DNA of 64,000 bases from Frigoriglobus tundricola (GTDB taxonomy: Bacteria; Planctomycetota; Planctomycetia; Gemmatales; Gemmataceae): contig NZ_CP053452.2 in NCBI RefSeq assembly GCF_013128195.2, forward strand, positions 6,324,001 through 6,388,000, read 5' to 3'. Position numbers and translations under genes: made by a program. The notes under the pieces are model-generated. The model made no database searches. It was given only the letters and a program-made list of their open reading frames with translations, and had not been told where the DNA came from. Within the stretch, counting starts at the first letter, position 1. Each line of letters begins with the position of its first letter. Below, piece by piece: positions 25,592 through 32,821 of the stretch.

Positions 25592-25952
25592 CGGCTACAA
25601 TGGCCGGGGGTACGTGCTCGCGCGGGGCGGCCACGCCGCGGAGGCCGTGCGGGACGCGGACAAGGCTCTGGAAGTCGGCCCGGACCGGCCCCGGACCCGG
25701 TACAGCGCCGCTCGCATCTTCGCCCAGGCCGCGGGCAGCACCCCGCGGGACGATCCCGCCGACCGCGTGAAGCAGCGGCAGCACCGGGAACGATCGCTCG
25801 AACTGCTGCGGGACGCGCTGGGGGCGCTCCCGAAAGCCGAGCGGGCGGAGTTCTGGCGCCGGAATGTCGAACACGACGCGGCCCTGAACCCGCTCCGCAC
25901 GACCGACGAGTTCCGGGCGCTGGCCGCCGCCTACGCCGCGGGGGCGCCGTGA
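25455..25952 (+). pseudogene. Frameshifted C-terminal TPR tail of the kinase
   Basis: Reading from 25455 in the +1 frame gives ALDGDDRANAAADHAG and then clear TPR sequence (LALRDFERVVRLDPGNSDGY, HAAEAVRDADKALEVGP), ending in a stop at 25952, just before the next gene's ribosome site. It joins the upstream frame if one G is removed from the gggg run at 25452-25455. The result is either a real frameshift or a base-calling error in a G-run. The intact kinase would have about 1,140 residues. Confidence 0.8.
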
Positions 25953-25991
25953 GGGCGCTCGCGTTTGAACATCCAAGGAGGGGGCACCGAT

Positions 25992-26484
25992 ATGTTTGGC
26001 GTGCGGTCGATTGTCCGGCTCGGGGCCGCGGCGTTGCGCCGGCTCCGGCGGCCCCGCGTGCGGCTTGCGGGTCCGGTGCCGCCGCGCTCCCGGCTGTCGG
26101 TCGAACCTCTGACCGATCGGCTCGTACCGAGCGCCGATTTCACGAGTCTCTCGGACCTGAACCTCGCACACGCGCTGGCCGACACCGATACGGCGGTGCG
26201 GTTCGTGGAGATCCCGGCGTCCGGCCCCTGGCAGGATCACGTCAACTCCCAGGCGTCTCCCATTTCGCCCCGGCAAATGTTTGGTGTCCTCGGGGGCGTC
26301 TCGGGACTGGCTCAACTCGGAGCGCCCACGCTCACCGTCAGCACGGTCGAGTACGGCGGCGAGACGATCCCGATTCTGGTGTTGCAGTTCGGCTCGTCGC
26401 TCACGATCGACCTGGCTTACAGCACGAACGGGGTCGGCACGGACCTGCAATCGGACGTCGTTGGCGGCCTTGTGAGCGTGTACC
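25992..26484 (+). pseudogene. 5' part of an exported protein gene, interrupted by IS66 element
   Basis: Start ATG 25992 with the strong aaggagggg at 25975-25984. The first 164 codons are intact; translation then runs into the insertion sequence and stops at 26519. An Arg-rich N-terminus is followed by LSVEPLTDRLVPSADF, the planctomycete LExLxDRLxPS motif found at the N-terminus of exported proteins. The rest is a beta-rich segment of unknown fold (VSTVEYGGETIPILVLQFG). It is the third gene of the sigma/kinase operon. Joining 26484 to 28926 restores one frame of 433 residues. Confidence 0.85.
26477..26484. repeat. 8-bp target-site duplication, left copy
   Basis: cgtgtacc at 26477-26484 is repeated exactly at 28918-28925. 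Eight bp is the duplication length known for IS66-family transposition. Confidence 0.92.
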
Positions 26485-26560
26485 GTACACGACCGGCGAA
26501 CGGCGTCATTGACAGGTAAGGTAAGTTCGATGGCATCCGTTTTCCCTGGAGGATGCCGCT

Positions 26561-26908
26561 GTGCCTGCTGTCCCTGCTGCCTCTCGCCGTGACCCGGCCG
26601 CCACCCGTCGCCGGTGGGCCGAACGACTCGAACGGTTCCGCCGGTCGGGGCAGACGATCGCTCAGTTCTGTGCCGCCGAGGGCGTCTCACCGCCGTCCTT
26701 TTATGTGTGGCGGCGAACCCTCGCGGACCACGCCCCATCACCCGTACCGGTCACTCCGACGCTCGTCCCCATCCGCCTGACCCCGTCGCCCGCCGGACCG
26801 CCGATCGAGGTGGTGTTCCCGTCGGGAACCGTCCTGCGGTTCCCGGTCGATGCCCGACCGGAGGTCATCGCCGCCCTCGTGCATGCGGTGGAGGGGCGCC
26901 CGTGCTGA
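26561..26908 (+). CDS. IS66 accessory protein TnpA-like
   Basis: A 115-residue protein with the helix-turn-helix of IS66 TnpA: RRWAERLERFRRSGQTIAQF then GVSPPSFYVWRR. The C-terminal part IEVVFPSGTVLRFPVDARPE is the conserved tail of the family. The start is GTG 26561. It overlaps the tnpB start by 7 bp. In IS66 elements this protein is required for transposition, probably as a DNA-binding partner. Confidence 0.88.
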   Translation: MPAVPAASRRDPAATRRRWAERLERFRRSGQTIAQFCAAEGVSPPSFYVWRRTLADHAPSPVPVTPTLVPIRLTPSPAGPPIEVVFPSGTVLRFPVDARPEVIAALVHAVEGRPC

Positions 26909-27279
26909 GCATTCCACCCACCACCCAGCTCTGGTACGGCGGGGCCGTCGATCTGCGCCTCGGGTTCGACGGCCTGTACCGCCACGTCCAATCCACGCTT
27001 CAGGCCGATCCCTTGAGCGGGCATCTGTTCATTTTCACCAATCGCTCGGCCAACCGGCTCAAGGCCCTGTACTGGACCCGCCACGGGCTCTGCTTGTGGT
27101 GCCAGCGACTCGAGCGCGGGCGGTACCACTTCCCCACCCCGACCGACCGCAAACTCGAACTCACCGCCACCGAGTTCGCCATGATCCTCGACGGCATCGA
27201 CTACTCGTCGGCCAAACGTTTCACCCGTTATTGTCGCCCGAAAGCGTCCGAATCCGACTTGCGCACCCGCACGTCCTGA
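26902..27279 (+). CDS. tnpB: IS66 accessory protein TnpB (Orf2)
   Basis: A 125-residue IS66 Orf2 protein. Seen: LWYGGAVDLRLGFDGLYRHV, then GHLFIFTNRSANRLKALYWT and GLCLWCQRLERGRY, the signature of this family. The start is GTG 26902 with ggagggg at 26890-26896. It is translationally coupled to the gene before and followed 13 bp later by the transposase. Confidence 0.93.
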   Translation: MLSIPPTTQLWYGGAVDLRLGFDGLYRHVQSTLQADPLSGHLFIFTNRSANRLKALYWTRHGLCLWCQRLERGRYHFPTPTDRKLELTATEFAMILDGIDYSSAKRFTRYCRPKASESDLRTRTS

Positions 27280-27292
27280 CCCATCTTTCGGC

Positions 27293-28849
27293 ATGGACTC
27301 CGACGCCCCGCTGCCGACCGACGTGCTGACCCTCCAAGGGATGGTGCGTGCCCTCCAGGCCGAAAACGCCGACCTCCGCACGCAGCTCCAACGCCAGGCC
27401 GAGCAGTTCCAACGGACCATCGACGACCTGCGTGCCGAGGTCGCGGCCTTGAAGGCGAAGTTGGACCGGGCCACGACGCACCGGTTCGGCCGGCGGTCCG
27501 AACGCACACCGAAGCCACCGAAGGTCCCCGGCGACGGACCCGCGAAGCGGCGCCACGACCACGGCCGTTCGCCACTCCCGGCGCACCTCGAACGCCGCGA
27601 CACGGTCCTCGATCTGACCCCCGACGAGCGCCGCTGCTCGGGCTGTGGTGGCGACCGCGTGTGCATCGGCCAGACCCAGACCGAGCAACTCGATTGCGAC
27701 CCGACCCCGTACTTCGTGCGGCGCACGATCCGCAAGACGTACGCGTGCCAACAGTGCCCCCCGACGGTCCGGGCCGAGGACCGGATCCGGACCGCCACGC
27801 CGAGTACCGTCGGACCGATCGACAAGGGACTGTGTGGTCCGGGCTTGTTGGCCGAGGTTCTCGTCGGGAAGTTCCTCGACCACCTGCCGCTGCACCGCCA
27901 AGTCGCCCGGATCGGGCGCGCGGGGGTGACGGTGTCCGAGAGTACCTTGGGCGATTGGGTGAAACAGTCCGCGGTGTTACTGACGTCGCTGTACCAGTTG
28001 ATGCTCGAGCGGGTGCGCACGTGTCCGGTCCTCTGGTCCGATGACACCCGCTCGCGGTTCGCCCAGCCCGGTGAGCGAACGATGCCGCACGGCCACTTCT
28101 GGGTGGGGATCGGAGATCCGACGGCCCCGTACACGGCGTTCCACTTCACGACCGGTTACGACGCCGCGAGCGGACCGGACCAGTTCTTAGGCGGCTTCCG
28201 GGGCCACGTGCATGCCGATTGCCTCGCACAGTACAACGGCCTGTTCGCCGCCGGAGCCAAGCACGTCGCCTGTTGGTCCCACGCGCGCCGCAAGTTCCTC
28301 GGCGCCGGGGACCCCGGGGCCAAGGCGGTCGAACGCATCAACCGGTTGTACCACATCGAGCACACGCTTCCGGCGCCGGACTCACCGGAGCACATCGTCG
28401 CCCGTCGCGCGACGCGGCAAGCAAGGGCGCTCCCGATCCTGAACGACCTGAAGGCGTGGCTCGACGCGGCACTCGGGACGGCGTTGCCCAAGTCGGCCCT
28501 GGGGGCCGCGATCCGGTACGTGGCGAATCACTGGGCCGCGTTCGTCCGGTACACCGAGGACGGGCGACTCTCGATCGATAATAACCTGAGCGAGCGAACG
28601 CTCCGGCTGATCGCCGTGGGTCGGAGCAATTGGAAGTTCGTGGGCAGTGCGAAGGCCGGTGCGCACGCCGCGGTTCACTTCTCGGTGGTGGGCACGTGTC
28701 GGCACTTGGGTCTCGATGCGACGGCATACCTGCGTGAGGTTCTTCCGGCCCTTCATGCGTTGGGCGAGAAGCCGACGGCGGACCAACTCGCACCTCTTCT
28801 GCCCGACGTGTGGGCGAAGCGTCAACAATCCCGACTCCTCGTCGCGTAA
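27293..28849 (+). CDS. tnpC: IS66 family DDE transposase
   Basis: A 518-residue transposase. An N-terminal coiled coil (ALQAENADLRTQLQRQAEQF) leads to a basic region (HRFGRRSERTPK) and a CxxC zinc-like pair (CSGCGG, CQQC). The DDE core follows: VLWSDDT, HADCLAQYNGLF and the Glu in DNNLSERTLR. A C-terminal segment ends in LLPDVWAKRQ. No frameshift is seen, so the enzyme looks intact. Confidence 0.95.
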   Translation: MDSDAPLPTDVLTLQGMVRALQAENADLRTQLQRQAEQFQRTIDDLRAEVAALKAKLDRATTHRFGRRSERTPKPPKVPGDGPAKRRHDHGRSPLPAHLERRDTVLDLTPDERRCSGCGGDRVCIGQTQTEQLDCDPTPYFVRRTIRKTYACQQCPPTVRAEDRIRTATPSTVGPIDKGLCGPGLLAEVLVGKFLDHLPLHRQVARIGRAGVTVSESTLGDWVKQSAVLLTSLYQLMLERVRTCPVLWSDDTRSRFAQPGERTMPHGHFWVGIGDPTAPYTAFHFTTGYDAASGPDQFLGGFRGHVHADCLAQYNGLFAAGAKHVACWSHARRKFLGAGDPGAKAVERINRLYHIEHTLPAPDSPEHIVARRATRQARALPILNDLKAWLDAALGTALPKSALGAAIRYVANHWAAFVRYTEDGRLSIDNNLSERTLRLIAVGRSNWKFVGSAKAGAHAAVHFSVVGTCRHLGLDATAYLREVLPALHALGEKPTADQLAPLLPDVWAKRQQSRLLVA

Positions 28850-28917
28850 GCCCATCCCACACCGAACCCCGCCGATCCCGGCTGTCGCTCACCGACCGTC
28901 TTTGGCCGGGTGTGTAC

Positions 28918-28925
28918 CGTGTACC
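28918..28925. repeat. 8-bp target-site duplication, right copy
   Basis: cgtgtacc, identical to 26477-26484 and directly outside the right inverted repeat. Confidence 0.92.
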
Positions 28926-29734
28926 TGGACGGAAACGAGAGGCGGTTCCTGATCGACCACGGCGACGGGGGACCGAACGTGCCGGAACCGCCGCTGATGC
29001 TGGATGTGTTCCATCCCCTCAATCGTGTCGGGGACGGCGACTCGAACTCGCCCGGGGCCGGCGCCCCCCGGTCGGGCACCAGCGGCCTCGGGTCGGTGAA
29101 CCTGTCGGCCGCGATGCCCAACTCGACGCTGGCGGCGTTCCTCGCGGGGTGGTCGAACGGTCGGCAGATCGCCGACAGTCTGGCGGCGCCCACGGCTGAT
29201 GGCACCTGGGTGAACACGGTCGAGATCGCCGTCAACCCGGGCAACCCGGCGGACGTCCTGCTCGCTGTGGATACGGTCCTGCCGGACGCCAGGGCCGATC
29301 TGATCCGCCTGAAGGACGCGGACCTCGCCGTCGTGCCGACGTACCTGATCGGTGACGCAGCCGGTGCGCCGGCCGCGCCGGCCCGCGCGGACGATCAATC
29401 CGACCTGGGCCTGATGGCCCGCGTCGTGGGGCTGGACGAACTGTCGGGCGGCATACCCCCCGCGCCGCTCTCGGTCGAACAATTACTCGATCTGCTGGGG
29501 TCGGTGGGGGGCACGCCCGGCGCGCCCGTTGGTGAGACCGAGGTCCGCGATGCGGGGTTCGCGCTTCGGGAGTGGTTCGAGGGGGTCTTGAATCAGGGCG
29601 GGAGCGGCGCGGTGGTCGCCGCGCTGGTGCTGGAGGGGGCGCTCGTGACGTACGTGTACCGGCGCAGCCGGCGCGTCGGGCACGCCATTCGGGCGTGTCA
29701 GATTATGCCCGAGCCGCCAGGAGAGAAGAGTTGA
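28926..29734 (+). pseudogene. 3' part of the exported protein gene, downstream of IS66
   Basis: Continues the frame broken at 26484 (rejoined sequence ...VSVYLDGNERRF). About 269 residues: a segment with FLAGWSNGRQIADSL, an acidic/Ala-rich middle, and near the C-terminus GAVVAALVLEGALVTYVYRRSRRVG, a single TM helix followed by positive charges. The intact protein would therefore be anchored by its C-terminus, with most of the chain outside. No function is known. The operon context suggests the substrate or partner of the ECF/kinase signalling pair. Confidence 0.82.
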
Positions 29735-29976
29735 TTCGGTTGCCCTTCTATGAGCGACCGAGAGGGGCGACCGGCCCGGATCGCTGCACGCGTCAGGTGT
29801 TTCACCGGAACGGCCCTCTCGTCACGCCCCACTGCCTGCATGTGGGAGTGCAGGCGGCTTGGACAAAAAGACACTCGGGTCCATGGACGCGCCGCCGGTC
29901 CCGACCACCCATCGCGGCTTAATGGGTCCCGTCTCGGAATGCTCCCAGAAGGGCGATAGCGGTCATAGCAACTTGG

Positions 29977-31164
29977 TTACCAACCCTGTTCGTTTTGACC
30001 GACGTCACCGTTCTCTCGCACCTGTCTCCTTCGGCGGATGGCGCCCAGCCCCAAGCCCGTAACGATAACAAATCCGGAACCGCAGAGGAGCCATACCCAC
30101 CACGGGGTCGGCTCGCGGCCCGGCTCGAAACGAGCCGGGCCGCGGGCAGAAGAGTTCGTGGGATCTTGGCCCGTTTGGAGCAGATCGTGGGGCTGGCGCG
30201 GGCCGGACGGGCCGCGGGCAGAAGAGCCGACGGCCTCGGGCGATATCCGTGTCACCTTCTCTGGGGTTTCTGGCCCGGTCCGGTTGCCGTCCGCGTCCAC
30301 GTCGTACCGCGAGTCCCGGTCCAGATCCAGGCACGACCGACCCTCGACGCCCGGCACCCGCAGCGCGGTGGCGGGCATGGCGTGGTTGACCTTGAGGTCC
30401 GTGAGTACCGTTCGGACGACCGCTTCCTGCTTGCCCTTTAAGATGAGGCGGTCTTCGACCGTGCTCGGGACGAACACCCCGGGGGCCGGTTCCGAAAACA
30501 CCACGACTTCATGTTCCCACCGATAGTTACCGTCCGCAGCGGGAACCATGACGCTCTTGCGAACCAGATAGTTCGCCTTGGGGTCGAACCAGAACTCCTG
30601 CCGCTTGGCTCCCGTGTGCGACAGATCAACGTAAATTTCGCCGCTCGACGACCGCTCCGCCTTATTGAGGGTGTACGGGTGCTGGAGGATCTCGGACAAT
30701 GGGTAGAAACTCGGCGGGTTCCACCCCCATTGACTGAATAGGAGATACTGCCACATCGCGCCCCCGACACCATCAACGGGCCTGAGCGTCTCTCGGCTGA
30801 GGACCGGCGTAGCGAAAGGCCCACCAGACCGGAGGCATAATCCCTGACCGTTTCGTACCACGCAATCTTTAGTTGATCCGTCATCGATTGATTCGATGAT
30901 TCGGTAGTCTTCTCCGGCCCGCCAGAACCGTCCGGCGGGAATGGATATGTACTTTTTCGCCTGCGCGACGGTCGTATCCGCCCCGGGTTGTCGCTCGTAG
31001 CGGCACTCTATAGTGCGAATCGAGTGGATGGCCGCTCGGTTCCCGTCCCGCGCCGTTGCCAACAATAGTTCGGGAGCGTCTGAACCGGCGGCCGTCGTGG
31101 CGTACACAGTCACCGCGAAGCATCCGAGCAGAACTCCGATTCGAGCCGGACAATGTGCGGCCAT
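29977..31164 (-). CDS. Secreted hypothetical protein with C-terminal TM anchor
   Basis: A 395-residue protein. N-terminal signal peptide (RIGVLLGCFAVTVYATTAAGS). The middle part resembles LolA-like beta-sheet proteins often seen in planctomycetes (IHSIRTIECRYERQ, then WFDPKANYLVRKSVMV, WEHEVVVFSEPAPGVFVPSTVE). A low-complexity linker holds a 24-residue direct repeat (NSSARGP; the DNA repeat is at 30136-30154 and 30208-30226). It ends with a TM helix (WWVWLLCGSGFVIVTGLGLG) and a basic tail. ATG 31164 has ggaggg upstream. Function unknown. Confidence 0.75.
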   Translation of the reverse strand: MAAHCPARIGVLLGCFAVTVYATTAAGSDAPELLLATARDGNRAAIHSIRTIECRYERQPGADTTVAQAKKYISIPAGRFWRAGEDYRIIESIDDGSTKDCVVRNGQGLCLRSGGPFATPVLSRETLRPVDGVGGAMWQYLLFSQWGWNPPSFYPLSEILQHPYTLNKAERSSSGEIYVDLSHTGAKRQEFWFDPKANYLVRKSVMVPAADGNYRWEHEVVVFSEPAPGVFVPSTVEDRLILKGKQEAVVRTVLTDLKVNHAMPATALRVPGVEGRSCLDLDRDSRYDVDADGNRTGPETPEKVTRISPEAVGSSARGPSGPRQPHDLLQTGQDPTNSSARGPARFEPGREPTPWWVWLLCGSGFVIVTGLGLGAIRRRRQVRENGDVGQNEQGW

Positions 31165-31219
31165 GAACCCTCCGGTGAACCTGGGAACTCAGCGCGGGAA
31201 AACATCACGGGGTATAGGT

Positions 31220-31238
31220 ATTATTATTATTATTATTA
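31220..31238. repeat. (ATT)n microsatellite
   Basis: Six ATT units in otherwise GC-rich DNA, 55 bp upstream of the start of the secreted-protein gene that reads leftward. It could alter promoter spacing by slippage. Confidence 0.85.
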
Positions 31239-31333
31239 CATTGTGGCGTCGATCCGGTGCATACCACATTTTTGCTGTCCTTCCCGCTGCATGTAACAGG
31301 GGTGTTGGTGGACAGAGTGAGACAATTAATTGT

Positions 31334-31510
31334 TCACAGGCGGGGCGTAACACAGAAGCTTCCGGCGACGCTGTTGCTTCGATAGTAGCATGTGCCGCCG
31401 CTGCCGTTTGTACTGAGGCCAGAATAGCCGTTGCAGCTCGTGTTCGCGGAACATGCCGCGTTCATTTGGCAAGTGGCCGTGGCCGCAGACGACCGACTGG
31501 CAACAAGATA
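31334..31510 (-). pseudogene. 3' part of a small Cys-rich protein gene, cut by IS630 element
   Basis: 58 codons ending in a stop at 31334-31336: a stretch LVASRSSAATATCQMNAAC, then SANTSCNGYS, GGTCYY and AGSFC, five Cys in all. The frame runs straight into the insertion boundary. Removing the element and one TA joins it in frame to 32635-32670, giving about 70 residues. The Cys spacing suggests a small secreted disulfide protein. No family is recognised. Confidence 0.55.
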
Positions 31511-31534
31511 CTGATCCGCAGGTAACCAACCCTG

Positions 31535-32574
31535 TTAACCCGTCCTCAGATGTGGGAAGGGCAAATCCGACCCGTCCCACAGGTTCCGAAGGAGGTTCGG
31601 GTCGCACCTCAACTCGATGAGGCGGTCCAGGATCTCGTTATCCAACTCCTTGATCCCGTCGGGCACATAGTTGGCCAGTTGCCCGTACTTGAGCCACGAC
31701 CAGACCACCTCGACTGGGTTCAGGTCCGGGGCGTACGCGGGCAACCGCTCCAGGGCGAGGCGCCGGTTCCGTTGCAGGAACGCCCGGATCAGCGGCCCTT
31801 GGTGGTTGGATCCACCGTCCCACAGGACCACCACCTTCCCCCGCAGGTGCGTCAACAGGTCGCGGAGGAACGGAACCACGGCGTCAGCCGTAAAGAACCC
31901 GTCCGGGCGGGTGGCGAAGTACAGCCCCAGGCGCCGGGCCTTCGGGGACATGCTCAGCGCCCCGATGACCGACACCTTCTTCCGGTGCCCCCCGTCCCCG
32001 CCGATCACCGGGGTCTGGCCCCGCACCGCCCAGGACCGGCGGACCAGCGGGTTGAGGAACACACCGGTTTCGTCGATCAAGACGAGGTGGGCGTTCTGGC
32101 GCCGGACTTTTTTTTGATCCGCGGCCAGTCCTTCTGGAGCCACCCCGCGATGGCTTCGGGGTTCCGCTGCTTGGCCCGCCGGGCCGGCTTCTGGGGCGTG
32201 TAGTTGCGCTTCGTCAACCATTCCCGCAGGTAGTGCGGGTGGAATTTCACCTCCAACTTCTGGAGGATCAGTTGGGCCACCCGCTTGGCCGTCCACAGGT
32301 CGGTCCGGAACCCGTGCTTCGTAGGCGCCTCGGCCAGCCACCCGAGCACCTGCTTTTCCTGCTCGGGGGTCAGGAACGGGGGGCGGCCCGGGTGTGGTTT
32401 GGCCGCCAGAGCCGGGTCCCCATCGGCCTTGTGGGCCCGCACCCACTCGGCCACCGTTTCCCGGTGGACGCCGAGGAACGCGGCCACCTCGGCACGGGAC
32501 CACCCGTCCGCCACCCGCTGCACGGCCAAGCGACGACGGGCTTCCAACTCAGCCGCAGTACCTTTAGGTCTCAT
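31535..32574 (-). CDS. IS630 family transposase, expressed by -1 frameshift
   Basis: Two overlapping frames. The first (ATG 32574 to stop 32077, 165 codons) encodes the helix-turn-helix DNA-binding half (RRLAVQRVADGWSRAEVAAF, GVHRETVAEW, LTKRNYTPQKPARRAKQR). The second (to stop 31535) encodes the DDE catalytic half (LVLIDETGVF, VVLWDGGSNHQG, YAPDLNPVEVVWSWLK). They join at a run of eight A in the mRNA (32115-32108): a -1 slip changes IKKK-SGART to IKKKV-RRQNAH and opens the catalytic frame. The fused protein is about 346 residues, normal for the family. Confidence 0.9.
32108..32115 (-). promoter_or_regulatory. Slippery A8 frameshift site in IS630 transposase
   Basis: Eight consecutive A in the transposase mRNA, exactly where the two frames must be joined. 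Homopolymeric A slippage sites are established for several IS families. Confidence 0.8.
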
Positions 32575-32634
32575 GGAGTAACAGGTTATGACGATTGGGT
32601 GAATTGTACAGGGTTGTAAACCTGCGGGTCAGTA

Positions 32635-32670
32635 GGCACAAAAACACACGCCACCGCACAAGCGACACAT
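32635..32670 (-). pseudogene. 5' part of the small Cys-rich gene
   Basis: Twelve codons (MCRLCGGVCFCA) ending at the IS630 boundary, in frame with 31334-31510 when element and TA copy are removed. An alternative start at 32687 in another frame gives MRIAAKCVACAVACVFVP, which looks more like a signal peptide but would need a frameshift to join the downstream part. Confidence 0.4.
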
Positions 32671-32689
32671 TTGGCTGCGATTCGCATTG

Positions 32690-32790
32690 TGTTTAATCTC
32701 AAAATATAATTCGTTAAAAATAACAAAGAAATTGTTATTCAAAATTTCGTCGTGTAAATTAATGTTGATTATTTTTGAATCGAGAGACTC
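32690..32790. other. AT-rich intergenic island
   Basis: About 100 bp of strongly AT-rich DNA (runs such as aaaatataattcgttaaaa) between the protease gene stop and the Cys-rich remnant. It probably holds the promoter of the disrupted Cys-rich gene, on the - strand, or marks acquired DNA. Confidence 0.5.
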
Positions 32791-32821
32791 ACCCGTGGTG
32801 CGGTCCGATTTCTGATCGCGC

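Larger units (their letters stand above)
26485..28917 (+). mobile_element. IS66-family insertion sequence, complete (2433 bp)
   Basis: The ends are inverted repeats beginning gtacac at both termini: the left reads gtacacgaccggcgaacgg, the right (complement) gtacacccggccaaagacgg. They are flanked by exact 8-bp duplications. It carries the three expected genes in order (TnpA-like 26561, TnpB 26902, DDE transposase 27293), all with open frames, so it may be active. It split an exported-protein gene of the ECF/kinase operon, and removing it together with one duplication restores that reading frame exactly. Confidence 0.95.
31511..32632 (-). mobile_element. IS630-family insertion sequence (1122 bp)
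   Basis: The termini are imperfect inverted repeats: the left begins ctgatccgcaggtaacc, the right (complement) ctgacccgcaggtttac, both continuing with caaccctgt. Each end is flanked by TA (31509-31510 and 32633-32634), the known IS630 target duplication. The single transposase is read through a frameshift. The element lies in the Cys-rich gene described on both sides. Confidence 0.88.

Noticed and set aside
32077..32574. IS630 transposase as two broken pseudogene fragments
   Set aside because: The A8 run at the junction and intact flanking frames fit programmed -1 frameshifting better than decay.
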